A program made the position numbers and the translations under genes. From NCBI GenBank assembly GCA_045117315.1, contig JBGUNJ010000116.1, forward strand, positions 1 to 27,710: a stretch of 27,710 nucleotides of DNA. The letters run 5' to 3'. The notes below the pieces were generated by a model. It was not told the origin of the DNA. It did not search any database and saw only the letters and a program-made list of their open reading frames with translations. This DNA comes from CAG-791 sp045117315. Its GTDB lineage: Bacteria; Bacillota; Clostridia; Lachnospirales; Lachnospiraceae. Shown in pieces: positions 7,240 through 15,691 of the stretch (within the stretch, counting starts at the first letter, position 1; the number at the start of each line of letters is the position of its first letter).

Positions 7240-7488
7240 TCACACCAGCAGAAGGCTGCACCCGTTTCTGATTCCGTAACTGCTCAGGCACTTATCCCCG
7301 CTCAGGATCAGGTTGTTGTCCATCAGACACAGTAGTAATTCGTCCGGGTTCCCTCCCAGCGTGCAGTTTTCCTTCTTGCAGATAACTTCCGCGATCTCGG
7401 GAATCAGTTGTGCAATCTTCGCCTGCTCATCAAGGCTGAAATCATACTGTCTGCCGATAGATGGCACATTTACGTCCACCATAATCAT
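7240..7488 (-). CDS. esaB: YukD/EsaB-like ubiquitin-fold protein
   Basis: An 82-aa protein beginning MIMVDVNVPSIGRQYDF and ending IRNGCSLLLV, the usual edges of the ubiquitin-like YukD/EsaB fold (about 80 aa). In Firmicutes these small cytoplasmic proteins belong to the T7SSb core and influence secretion or effector expression. No C-terminal diglycine is present, so conjugation is not expected. The start at 7488 is fixed by GGAGGAAATTGTT just before it and by the ATGA overlap with the end of the upstream gene, which indicates translational coupling. A longer in-frame start at 7545 is less likely. Confidence 0.8.
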   Translation of the reverse strand: MIMVDVNVPSIGRQYDFSLDEQAKIAQLIPEIAEVICKKENCTLGGNPDELLLCLMDNNLILSGDKCLSSYGIRNGCSLLLV

Positions 7489-8297
7489 AACAATTTCCTC
7501 CAGATTTCCTTCCTGTATTCGACAGAATCCGGCAAAATACTCCACGTCCGTTTTTCTTCCTCTTCAGACGCGCTGTTCCCCTTCCCCGCACCGTCTTGTC
7601 CGGCGTCGGTAAGAACCCATGATTCGGTCTCTGTCTCCAGGAAAACAAACACACAGGACTTTCCCATGCTCTCCTGTGAGACCGTGACGGATTTCAGCGC
7701 GCTCCTCACGTTCTCCTGTAGTGCCCAGAGCGCCGGAGGCTCCTGCGGATCACAGACAAGCCTGTCCATAAGCTGCTTTCCTCTTTCTTCTGTCTGAGGC
7801 TCATACTTCAGGACATTCTCCGCCTCCCTGACAGTTTCAAAGGGCTGCTCAGGCAGAAATCCCTCACCTTCCAGCCATTCCCCGATCATACTGCAGTCCA
7901 TCCGGATGATCCCCACATAGCCGTCGGAACTGCCCCATCTGGACACAGTGCATGAGGAATCCTTTCCCCGGTACACAAGAGTCGGCATTATGTCTCCCTG
8001 GATCGAGAAGGCCTCCAGCACACGGACCGGATGCAGCATACCGTCAAAAAGCTGCAGTGCCTTTTCTGTCAGCCGGAGTCCCTCCGATCCGTCTTCTTCC
8101 TCCGCATATTCCAGAAATCCTCTGACTGTAAGATCCTGTGCCGCGAGAATATAATGTTCATCCGAAATGTCCTCTTCATCAGGAAGAGGATATGTGTAGG
8201 TGTCCCGCGCGTCCGCCAGTTCTAGTAGTAATATGATCTCCACGGAGCTGAATCCGTGTTCTGTCTCAGTTCCTTTGTATGTCTCCAATACTGCCAT
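7485..8297 (-). CDS. EspG-like putative T7SS chaperone
   Basis: This 270-aa soluble protein has no signal peptide or membrane segment. Its N-terminus pairs a hydrophobic helix (VEIILLLELADA) with a proline turn (TYPLPDEE), then a helix-RGFLEY step and a LTEKALQLFDGM helix, followed by beta-rich sequence (TLVYRG, YVGIIRM). That order resembles EspG proteins, which chaperone PE/PPE substrates in mycobacterial ESX systems: a W/L-rich helix, PYPL turn, RGL step, L-helix and then a beta sheet. The resemblance is by eye only and is not known to me as a standard T7SSb part. Its stop overlaps the start of the yukD-like gene by ATGA, and it begins 46 bp after the LytTR gene, so it is firmly in the operon. 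GGGAG precedes the ATG. Confidence 0.55.
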   Translation of the reverse strand: MAVLETYKGTETEHGFSSVEIILLLELADARDTYTYPLPDEEDISDEHYILAAQDLTVRGFLEYAEEEDGSEGLRLTEKALQLFDGMLHPVRVLEAFSIQGDIMPTLVYRGKDSSCTVSRWGSSDGYVGIIRMDCSMIGEWLEGEGFLPEQPFETVREAENVLKYEPQTEERGKQLMDRLVCDPQEPPALWALQENVRSALKSVTVSQESMGKSCVFVFLETETESWVLTDAGQDGAGKGNSASEEEEKRTWSILPDSVEYRKEIWRKLL

Positions 8298-8343
8298 TGT
8301 CTCTCCCTCATACCCCGGTGCTTCCTGCCGGATTCAGAGTCTG

Positions 8344-9102
8344 TCAAATAAGGAGTTCGTGCTTTTCCGACTTCTTTTTGCCATATTCCCTGATCATCTT
8401 TTTGCAGCTTCGGGACAGCGGGATCATATCCCCTCCCTCCATTTCGATCATGCCATCTGAGAATCGGGGATTTTTCACCTTGTCCATATTCACGATAAAG
8501 CTTCTGTGGCAGCGGACAAAATTGTCCGGGAGGGTCTCTGACAAATGATCGATGGTCTCATAAAATCCGAAGGATTCGCTCCTTGTACAGATGAAAATCT
8601 TCTTTTCCCTGGCTTCCACATAGAAAATCTGAGAGAGCGGCACCCGGCGGTTTCCCTCCCTCGTCTCGATCAGAAAGACATCTTCATCCTCTTTTTTCCG
8701 AAACTTGCCGCAATAACTGCTGATCAGTTCCCCCAGGACCTGTTCACACTGCAGCCTGCTGAAGGGACGGAGCAGAAGAGCCGTGGGCATGATCGCAGGG
8801 CGGAGATAATCCATGGGGGAGATACTGCTGTCCGCGATGAGCAGCAGAAAAGCCTCCCTGTACTTTTCCCTGGTCTTCTCCAGTTCCGCGATCGCGTCCT
8901 TTCCTCCCACATTCCAGCAGAGGATATCCAGAACAGGATCTTTTCTCAGGGCAGCTCTCAGTTCTTCCATTTTCGTATACAAATAATATTTCCAGTCCTC
9001 GTCGGAATGATAAGCCGCCTGAGAATGGAATTCTTCCTGAAGAAGAGATATACTGCCCATTTTTTCAAGATAGGATAAAACCGTAATCATCTGCCGTACC
9101 AT
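8344..9102 (-). CDS. LytTR-type transcriptional regulator with degenerate receiver-like domain
   Basis: A 252-aa protein. Residues about 140-240 form a LytTR DNA-binding domain, with VPLSQIFYVEAREKK, the LP.NFVRCHRSFIVN motif near residues 190-208 and IPLSRSCKK. Residues about 45-130 have receiver-like alternation (LDILCWNV, AFLLLIADSS, TALLLRPFS) but lack clear phospho-acceptor context, and the usual K-P is R-P. It may therefore not be phosphorylated by a histidine kinase, and none is adjacent. It is the probable local regulator of the T7SS operon and lies between essC and the EspG-like gene. AGGAAAG sits very close to ATG 9102, and a second ATG four codons in (9090) is possible. Confidence 0.8.
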   Translation of the reverse strand: MVRQMITVLSYLEKMGSISLLQEEFHSQAAYHSDEDWKYYLYTKMEELRAALRKDPVLDILCWNVGGKDAIAELEKTREKYREAFLLLIADSSISPMDYLRPAIMPTALLLRPFSRLQCEQVLGELISSYCGKFRKKEDEDVFLIETREGNRRVPLSQIFYVEAREKKIFICTRSESFGFYETIDHLSETLPDNFVRCHRSFIVNMDKVKNPRFSDGMIEMEGGDMIPLSRSCKKMIREYGKKKSEKHELLI

Positions 9103-9240
9103 TCTTTCCTGCGCGCTGTTTCATGTATTCTCAACGCTCAATGCACTCCTCACGCCCGCATTCTTCTCTTTTTTGCAGGTATTCCGCGCCGGAACAGCTC
9201 CATGCTCATGTGTCTGCCCCGGAAAATGTCCGCAAATATT

Positions 9241-12200
9241 TTAATCACCCTGGAATCTGGGTATTACAAGCGTGCACCACTCTTCCGTTTCTGTGGGCGC
9301 GATTATGCCACACCCGGGCTTAATGGGCGCGTTCTGCTCCCGGAAGGGCATTGAGGAGAAGTCAAAGATTCTCTGCTCCTGCACCTTGCCGCCGATATGA
9401 ATTCCCGACTTCATAGCTGTAAAAGCCACGAAAACGGGGAAATCTATAATGTTTATACGGTCATCCTGATTCATACCGGAGAAGACATAAATATTGTGGA
9501 GGAAACCCTTATCCAGAAGATTCGTCATCTGCTTATCGATCGTATCCCGTTCCTCGGTATGCAGCATGTTCGTGAATGCAGCCAGATCAGTAATAAACAG
9601 ATACCGCGTTTCTTCCTGAGCCATTCTCTGATAAATATCCGAATCCTTCATGTCTTTCGCAAGACATTCGTTCTTGATCCTGTTGCGCCTCACAAAGTCA
9701 GGCGCGTATTCTTTGTTAAAGAAATCATTGAATTCATCAAATCCATTGATGTACTGGAAGTTCTCATTGCCCGCAAAGCTTCTCCACTGAGTTCCTTCAG
9801 GTTCGATGACCGTGACTATTCCTCCCCTGAGGCCGGCGCTCTTTGCGAGGATCTTCAGGACATTCCTGCGGTCCTTTTTATTTTTGCCCTGCACGAGCCA
9901 CGTGTAAGTATTCCTGAGATCGATTCCGTAAACGTCCGCACTGTCCTCGCGATAGCCGAGAGGAAGATGAGCACCGTCTTTGGCCAGTTCGACAACCTCC
10001 CTGGTGCTCTCGAAGATATCCCAGGTGGGATTTGCGGGAATACGGGGAATTCTCCGGATCACGCTGCCCTTCCAGATTTCTGCCCATTCACTGCACTTCG
10101 CTTCCAGAAGATCTCCTCTCTGGTAGTCGTCACCCGCTTCCACCGCCACGCAGGTCTGGAATTCCAGAACCTCTCCGCTGGTAGACACAAGGCCTCTTCC
10201 GGGAATTCCGGTCTCCGGAACCATGGGGACACGGGGCATGCCCAGTGCTTCGCCATAGGCAAACTTGTCCATCATCTCCAGGGCTATCGTATAGTGGATA
10301 TTGTCGTGCATACGGGTAGGGATCTCGTCTTTATTATATCCCGCCGCGCTGATCAGGAAATAAATGCCCAGAGAATTGCAGTCTCTGGTAAGCTGCATCA
10401 TCCGCTCATCATAAGCCTGTTCCGTCTTCTCTCTGAATCCGGCATAGTTATCTATTGCCACAATGATCACCGGGAGAGAGACTCCGTTTTTCATCGAGTA
10501 CTGATAATAGTTTCCTCCGCGAAACAGCTCGCGGCGCCTCTTCATCTCTGCGTTAAGCAGGTTGAAGAATTTGTTGACTGTATCAATATCACTTTCATAG
10601 AGCACGCCGCCGCAGTGGGGGTCTTTTTCGAAGCAGGCCAGCATTCTGCTGGAGAAATCCAGTGCGTAGAAGCCCACATACTGGGGCGAGTATTTGGATG
10701 CCAGACTGAACAGAATAGTCTGGAGCGCCGTGCTTTTGCCTGATCCCTGCATGCCGCAGACGGCGATATTGCCGGATTCGGTAAAGTTGATCTCCAGAGC
10801 TTCCTGTGTCTGGTTCGCAGGGTCGTCGTACTTTCCGATTATTGCGGAAAGTTCCCACTTTTTGGGCACAGCAGGCCAGTTATTGCCGTCAAATAATACC
10901 GTGGAATGGGCCGCTCCCCCTGAGGCAGCGGCAATCACCGTTTCAAGAGGCAGCACCTTGGGAAGAACCGGCAGCCACAGTTTCCGGGGCTTTTCATATC
11001 CTTCCGTCTTCGCCACCTGCGCCAGATAATCAATGACCGCATCCAGCTGTGTCTTGTCCTTCTGTTCGGGAAGCTTCACTTTCTCATCTTTCTCGAGTTC
11101 CAGAAGTACTTTCGCCTTCTCCTCAAGACTTTTCTCTTTCCAGTCAGGCATATTTGATGCCGATACTGCTTCGAGATGGATGAGTAAAGAAACAGCCCTT
11201 CGATTGTAATCGCTGTCGGGGTAGTCGATTTCCCTTTCCTTGAGAAGCTTGAAAAACCGATCCTGAAAAGCCGCGGAATCAGCGGAGAAAGAAGTCTGAT
11301 TTCCGTCACCGCTTCCTGAGACGGCCATCTCCCCGCCAATATCACCGTAACCGCCTTCCTGTTTCCCGCACAGGTACAGCAGTCCGACCAGACCGGCGAT
11401 CCATTTGACCTTCTGGTTTTCTTTCTGGCGCCGCTTTACATAGCTGCCCATGAGGGCCGCCTTACCGGTGCCGGTGAGCATAGTCACCAGCGTCTTGTGC
11501 GCATTGGCATCTGTCTCATCGTAGACTGCTCCGCTCCAGCCGGACTGGAACAGTTCATACAGTTCATCGTTGCCGACCTGCAGATAGCATCGTCCTGCCT
11601 GAGTGAGATATGCTGCGTCCGGTTTGTGGAGCATGTCCATACTGTCCTGTTTGTCCTGTACGCGAAGGCAGAGGCGGAACTTGGAGTTGGACCAGATATT
11701 GTCATCCACTGTGCCGGCCGGTTTCTGTGTCGCGAGGATCAGATGCACACCAAGGCTTCGGCCGACCTGTGCTACACTGATCAGCTCCTTCATGAAATCA
11801 GGCTGTTCCCTCTTCAGCTCCGCAAACTCATCGATGATGATAAACAGATGGGGAACAGGTGTCGTGGTCTCACCGTTCTTGTACAGCTCGGTATAAGCGT
11901 TGATGTTATTGACGCCGCTCTCATTGAATATCCTCTGTCTGCGTCTGTTCTCACTCTTGATGGAGACCATGGCTCTTGTGACCTGGTTTCCCGAGAGGTT
12001 CGAAATACTTCCAACCATATGAGGCAGCTTCTCAAACAGGTTGGCCATGCCTCCGCCCTTGTAGTCAATCAGGAAGAAACTGACGTCGTCAGGGCTGAAG
12101 TTGATCGCAAGAGACACAATATATGTCTGGAGAGTCTCCGATTTACCGGAGCCTGTGGTGCCTGCGACAAGGCCGTGGGGACCGTGGTATTTTTCATGAA

Positions 12201-14478
12201 CATCCAGGTAGCAGGGAGTGCCGCCGGCCATGTGGCCGACAAGAGCTTTCATGGAGATATAAGTCCTGTTCTTGCGCCACCTGTCCACAACGCTGAACTC
12301 CTCCATGCGGGTCACTCCGAACATTTCAAAAAATGTTATCGCATTCGGAATTTCGCCGCCCACCTCCACCTCGTTTACTTCCAGATTGGCGAGGTGGCGC
12401 GCGAAGCCGTTCAGAGCCTCCGGTCTCACAGTATCAAATTCAATCTTTTCCCGGGTACCCTCACGCACTCTGAAAAGACCCCTGAATCCGGGTTCATTTC
12501 CGATGATGCACTCGCAGGCATTGGGAAGTTCTTCATAAGCTTCCGCCAGCAGAATCAATGTGATCCCGAGATCCGCGTCTCTGTCGGTCAGATATGTATT
12601 GATCAGTTCGCCTTCCAGACAGGCGCTGTCTTCCACGAAAAGGATATAGTGGGGCTTGTATACATGTCTTTTTTCTGATACCCCTCCGTTCTCCCGGCGC
12701 TCACTTCTGTCTCTGAGGATTCTGGAGAGCGCGTAGAGCACGTCGGAGATCTCGTTCTGCCCGCAGGCGAAATATCTCATTCGTCTGTCCTGGGACCAAG
12801 TGTGAGGAAGCCACCGCAGGAAATCCCACTTCTCTTTTCCCATTTCACGTTCCCCTTCTCCGGAGAAAAGAAACGCCATTTTCACATCTGTATAGCTGTT
12901 CTGCGCCGCGACCTGCGCGACCAGATTATAAAAAACATCGTAAGCCCCGATTTTTCCGGGACCGCCGACGATACCGATGATACTCTCCTGCAGAAGGTCT
13001 ATGCAGATCGGAACATCATGAAGATTGCGGTAACTGTCCTTAATCAGTGCAGGTTTTTCGTTCAGGGAATCATCCAACAGGGTAAACCGCTCTTTCGGCA
13101 CATTGATCTCTACCTGGAAAGGCATATCACCAAGACCGACTCTATGGGACAGAAAATCCCTGTGTGTGCTGTTTCTGCCCCACAGCAGGTTCTGTTTCTC
13201 CATTTCCGGCGTCACGCAGAAGGATGCCGGAGGATACATCTTGAGGAGCGCGCTCGTGTTGTTGTTGTAGCTGTGTTTGATCTTTTCCGAGCACCGGATC
13301 AGATACTCACTGTAGGCTTCAAATCTGTGCGTCTCCTCCTGCTTCATCTTTTTCCGGTTGTAATTCAGGTTCATGAGAGCCCAGAACGCGCCGATCAGGG
13401 CGGCGCCGACCGCCGTGATAATACCGGTATACATAAACATGCTTCCGGTGCTGCCGCTCATTTTCGTGCTGAGAATTGCCATTCCGCTGCCCATGGCCAT
13501 GGGGATCGCCATCGTCAGAGAAGGGCCGATCGTCATCAGCAGATTGGGCTCGGCAGCCTCGCGCTTGGCGGGCGGCTGCTCAATTTCCACAGGCTCCGTT
13601 TCAATCGCCTCCAGACTGCGGGGGGCCCTGTGGTACAAAGTCTTCCTGTAAGGAGCTGCCTCCTCCTGCTTAGGGCGCGGCGCGCCGACGACCTCCCCTG
13701 TCCCGCCTTTGTTCCCGGAGCCGTTTGTTCCCTTCCGGGAAGGAGTACCGCCCTCTTCGCCGGCAGGGCTCTGCCGGCCGCTCTCCGCTGCACTTTTGCC
13801 GGAAGAGACCGGTGTGCAGAGAACGAGGACAGAGGTGTTGACCACGAGTGTCTCCTCTTCGCGGATCGCCAGTATGTTTCCAAGATAAACAATATCAAGG
13901 CCCCAGATCTGTATATGATCTCCGAACCTCAGCAGATGGCTTTCCACAACACGCCGGTCATTAACGTAGATTCCGTTTACGCTTTTCCGGTCTATCAGGA
14001 CCGCGTTCCCCCCCTCATGGCGGATCACAGCCATATATCTTCCGATATAGTCGTTCCCCTCATATCTGTAGCTGTATTTTATGATATTGTCGTCATTGCG
14101 GCCGATCGTAATCTCCGGGACTCTCCCGAGAAAATACTTCCTGTAGCTTGTGAAAGACGTTTCTTTAAAGCGCACCACGATCGCCACCCGCTCGCCGCGG
14201 ATGTCCAGAGTATAGTTGGCGCCGTCAATCAGCTGCAGATTCTCCCCATTGCCGGAGGCATCCCCCGTTCTGGCGCCGCCCGCCACTCCGTAGACCACAT
14301 AGTTCTCATCCGGAAGGAAAAACCAGTTCCCGCGGTTTTCCTCCATATGAAGGGCAGTATCTCTCCGAAGTTCAAAAACGGTTCTGCTGATCGTCAGATC
14401 AAATTCTTCATTATGGACCGCCGGAAGAACAAATTCTCTGCATGCGCTCCTGCTGTAAATCATCAATACTACACTCAT
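9241..14478 (-). CDS. essC: EssC-family FtsK/SpoIIIE T7SS ATPase
   Basis: The motor of the secretion system, 1745 aa against about 1480-1500 for typical EssC. The N-terminus has two FHA-type regions. The second (about 105-200) shows IG126-R-N and SVNGIYVN. A Pro/Gly/Lys-rich linker (about 230-300) leads to two hydrophobic segments (about 313-336 and 347-370). ATPase D1 has GTTGSGKSE with K779 and Walker B IIIDE with D883. D2 has GMQGSGKST with K1248 and VAIDN with D1343. D3 is degenerate (VQGKNKKDRR near 1530, FITDLAAF later). An extra stretch of about 150 residues between D1 and D2 (about 1015-1170), with a short hydrophobic run, helps explain the length. It binds WXG100 substrates and drives them through the membrane. 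AGGAG lies seven bases before the ATG. Confidence 0.93.
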   Translation of the reverse strand: MSVVLMIYSRSACREFVLPAVHNEEFDLTISRTVFELRRDTALHMEENRGNWFFLPDENYVVYGVAGGARTGDASGNGENLQLIDGANYTLDIRGERVAIVVRFKETSFTSYRKYFLGRVPEITIGRNDDNIIKYSYRYEGNDYIGRYMAVIRHEGGNAVLIDRKSVNGIYVNDRRVVESHLLRFGDHIQIWGLDIVYLGNILAIREEETLVVNTSVLVLCTPVSSGKSAAESGRQSPAGEEGGTPSRKGTNGSGNKGGTGEVVGAPRPKQEEAAPYRKTLYHRAPRSLEAIETEPVEIEQPPAKREAAEPNLLMTIGPSLTMAIPMAMGSGMAILSTKMSGSTGSMFMYTGIITAVGAALIGAFWALMNLNYNRKKMKQEETHRFEAYSEYLIRCSEKIKHSYNNNTSALLKMYPPASFCVTPEMEKQNLLWGRNSTHRDFLSHRVGLGDMPFQVEINVPKERFTLLDDSLNEKPALIKDSYRNLHDVPICIDLLQESIIGIVGGPGKIGAYDVFYNLVAQVAAQNSYTDVKMAFLFSGEGEREMGKEKWDFLRWLPHTWSQDRRMRYFACGQNEISDVLYALSRILRDRSERRENGGVSEKRHVYKPHYILFVEDSACLEGELINTYLTDRDADLGITLILLAEAYEELPNACECIIGNEPGFRGLFRVREGTREKIEFDTVRPEALNGFARHLANLEVNEVEVGGEIPNAITFFEMFGVTRMEEFSVVDRWRKNRTYISMKALVGHMAGGTPCYLDVHEKYHGPHGLVAGTTGSGKSETLQTYIVSLAINFSPDDVSFFLIDYKGGGMANLFEKLPHMVGSISNLSGNQVTRAMVSIKSENRRRQRIFNESGVNNINAYTELYKNGETTTPVPHLFIIIDEFAELKREQPDFMKELISVAQVGRSLGVHLILATQKPAGTVDDNIWSNSKFRLCLRVQDKQDSMDMLHKPDAAYLTQAGRCYLQVGNDELYELFQSGWSGAVYDETDANAHKTLVTMLTGTGKAALMGSYVKRRQKENQKVKWIAGLVGLLYLCGKQEGGYGDIGGEMAVSGSGDGNQTSFSADSAAFQDRFFKLLKEREIDYPDSDYNRRAVSLLIHLEAVSASNMPDWKEKSLEEKAKVLLELEKDEKVKLPEQKDKTQLDAVIDYLAQVAKTEGYEKPRKLWLPVLPKVLPLETVIAAASGGAAHSTVLFDGNNWPAVPKKWELSAIIGKYDDPANQTQEALEINFTESGNIAVCGMQGSGKSTALQTILFSLASKYSPQYVGFYALDFSSRMLACFEKDPHCGGVLYESDIDTVNKFFNLLNAEMKRRRELFRGGNYYQYSMKNGVSLPVIIVAIDNYAGFREKTEQAYDERMMQLTRDCNSLGIYFLISAAGYNKDEIPTRMHDNIHYTIALEMMDKFAYGEALGMPRVPMVPETGIPGRGLVSTSGEVLEFQTCVAVEAGDDYQRGDLLEAKCSEWAEIWKGSVIRRIPRIPANPTWDIFESTREVVELAKDGAHLPLGYREDSADVYGIDLRNTYTWLVQGKNKKDRRNVLKILAKSAGLRGGIVTVIEPEGTQWRSFAGNENFQYINGFDEFNDFFNKEYAPDFVRRNRIKNECLAKDMKDSDIYQRMAQEETRYLFITDLAAFTNMLHTEERDTIDKQMTNLLDKGFLHNIYVFSGMNQDDRINIIDFPVFVAFTAMKSGIHIGGKVQEQRIFDFSSMPFREQNAPIKPGCGIIAPTETEEWCTLVIPRFQGD

Positions 14479-14561
14479 GAAATTCTCCTGCTGCCGGCAT
14501 TTGCCCTGCTTTTATTGATACCTGCGGCTATGAGCATGGCTCACAGACTCATATGATTAAA

Positions 14562-14584
14562 GTCTGCCGTCTGTAACGGCAGAC
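14562..14584 (-). terminator. Hairpin between the FHA-like gene and essC
   Basis: GTCTGCCGT (14562-14570) and ACGGCAGAC (14576-14584) form a perfect 9-bp stem with a 5-nt loop. On the minus strand it is followed by TTTAATC. It lies in the 201-nt gap between the first two genes of the operon and may be a weak attenuator that lowers essC expression. The adjacent CATATGATTAAA belongs to a dispersed motif. Confidence 0.4.
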
Positions 14585-14679
14585 CATCTGTTGTTCACTG
14601 CGTATTTATAGTGAATGTCCCAATCCCTTTGGCTTTCACCGGAAAAATCCCGACAGGTTTTCCTGTGCGGCCCGGTATA

Positions 14680-15378
14680 TCACGGCCTGAAAAAGCCGAC
14701 CTCATAAGTCTTGTCCGAGACAGAAATCTGGTCGCCTTCGCGCAGTTCGATCGCGTACTCACTCAGTTCCACCTTCTTATCTCTCCGTGAGACCAGCACC
14801 TTCTCAGCGCCTGAGGATTTGACATAATAGTTGTTATCATGGGGAATTATTTCGAAATAGAGAACACTTTCTCCGGGATCTCCGGCAAGAATGCATGTGT
14901 TTCCGTACTGATTTCCGACGCGCATGATTTCGCCCTCTTTAAACATATAAGAGCTTTTGGAAAAACTGCTGTATTCCGTTATTTTCAACAGAGCACCTTC
15001 CGCGTATTTCTTATCCTTTTTTCCTCCCGGAAAAATCCCACCCGATGACCTGCCCCTGGAGGGATTTCTATTCTGTGCTCCGCTCATGCGGCCTTTTTCC
15101 GAATACTCGACCCGGTAAGCATGCTTCTGCTCTTTGACATCTCCCGGTCTCCTGTTCGGATTGAGAATTTCATTGTTGAGAGATTCTTCTCTCTGAAGCT
15201 GATTTGCCTGCTCCTGTTCCTTCAGGCGTTCCTTTCTTTTCCTGCTTCTGTAAATCAGAAATCTGATTATCCTGATCACGGCAACAGGGATCAATACAGC
15301 CAGAAATTCCCTCCAGTGATCTGAAACAAAATTATATGCCTGAGTAAACAAAGCCGCTTCCCTCTCATGTTGATACAT
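14680..15378 (-). CDS. Membrane-anchored FHA-like protein
   Basis: This 232-aa protein has a single membrane segment at about 25-43 (FLAVLIPVAVIRIIRFLIY), then a basic, Gln/Glu-rich probable coiled coil (44-75), a flexible Gly/Ser/Lys linker (about 100-125) and a C-terminal FHA-like beta domain (about 130-232) with MRVGNQYGN and LREGDQISVSDKTYEVGF. The conserved Ser-x-x-His of phosphothreonine-binding FHA domains is not clear, so ligand binding is uncertain. It is the first gene after the sigma-A promoter at 15414-15442 and the only small membrane protein in the operon. Together with the FHA domains of EssC it is a candidate reader of the kinases encoded divergently. It is not recognisably EssA, EssB or EsaA. 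Confidence 0.65.
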   Translation of the reverse strand: MYQHEREAALFTQAYNFVSDHWREFLAVLIPVAVIRIIRFLIYRSRKRKERLKEQEQANQLQREESLNNEILNPNRRPGDVKEQKHAYRVEYSEKGRMSGAQNRNPSRGRSSGGIFPGGKKDKKYAEGALLKITEYSSFSKSSYMFKEGEIMRVGNQYGNTCILAGDPGESVLYFEIIPHDNNYYVKSSGAEKVLVSRRDKKVELSEYAIELREGDQISVSDKTYEVGFFRP

Positions 15379-15413
15379 CTGCTTCCCGGCAGCGGCGAAA
15401 CCACTGCCCCATT

Positions 15414-15442
15414 ATTATAAGGGAAATGAGTGAATTGGACAA
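15414..15442 (-). promoter_or_regulatory. Sigma-A promoter of the T7SS operon
   Basis: On the minus strand, TTGTCC (15437-15442), a 17-nt spacer and a perfect TATAAT (15414-15419) are seen. Transcription would begin near 15407, about 30 nt before the FHA-like gene, and run leftward through the T7SS locus. Confidence 0.75.
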
Positions 15443-15463
15443 CCTCATATACCTATTCAATCA

Positions 15464-15492
15464 TTTACAAAAATGATAATTATCTATAAAAT
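15464..15492 (+). promoter_or_regulatory. Sigma-A promoter of the kinase genes, with palindrome in the spacer
   Basis: TTTACA (15464-15469), a 17-nt spacer and TAAAAT (15487-15492) face right toward the kinase genes. The perfect palindrome GATAATTATC (15475-15484) lies inside the spacer and is a candidate operator. A leader hairpin (GCTTCTG 15501-15507 with CAGAAGC 15530-15536) starts just after the predicted start of transcription near 15499. The two divergent -35 boxes are 21 bp apart. Confidence 0.65.
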
Positions 15493-15601
15493 AGTGTTCA
15501 GCTTCTGTGTGCCTGTCGTCGGTCTTTCGCAGAAGCCGATTTAATTACATCCGGGGTTACGGCCCGCCCGCAGCCCCCTGCCGCGCTGAAAAGGCTTTGC
15601 C

Positions 15602-15647
15602 TTCATACTTCAGTTCATGCCGGGCGGAGCCCGCAAACATGTATGAA
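15602..15647. repeat. Palindromic dispersed element
   Basis: TTCATAC (15602-15608) and GTATGAA (15641-15647) bound an inner GGGCGGAGCCC stem. The right part (CATG, GGGCGG, GCCC, ACATGTATGA) resembles elements at about 6147-6196 and, more loosely, 14521-14560. It lies in the leader of the kinase gene, so it may affect its mRNA. Confidence 0.45.
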
Positions 15648-15691
15648 TAAACTACGCATTGCTCCGCGCTGTGTAAAATATGGTGATACAC

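Noticed and set aside
7489..7545. Longer start for the YukD-like protein
   Set aside because: The added 19 residues do not fit the fold, while the start at 7488 has GGAGG and a 4-bp overlap with the upstream gene.
9397..10743. Plus-strand ORF (448 codons) opposite the essC C-terminus
   Set aside because: It mirrors the D2 and D3 ATPase coding sequence and shows no family motif of its own.
12802..14556. Long plus-strand ORF (584 codons) opposite essC
   Set aside because: It lies wholly antisense to the conserved FHA and membrane region of essC, is rich in His and Arg without domain features, and lacks a ribosome-binding site. It is a shadow of the real gene.
15475..15484. Fur box at the divergent promoters
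   Set aside because: GATAATTATC resembles part of a Fur box, but the full 7-1-7 pattern is absent. It is kept only as an unnamed palindrome.
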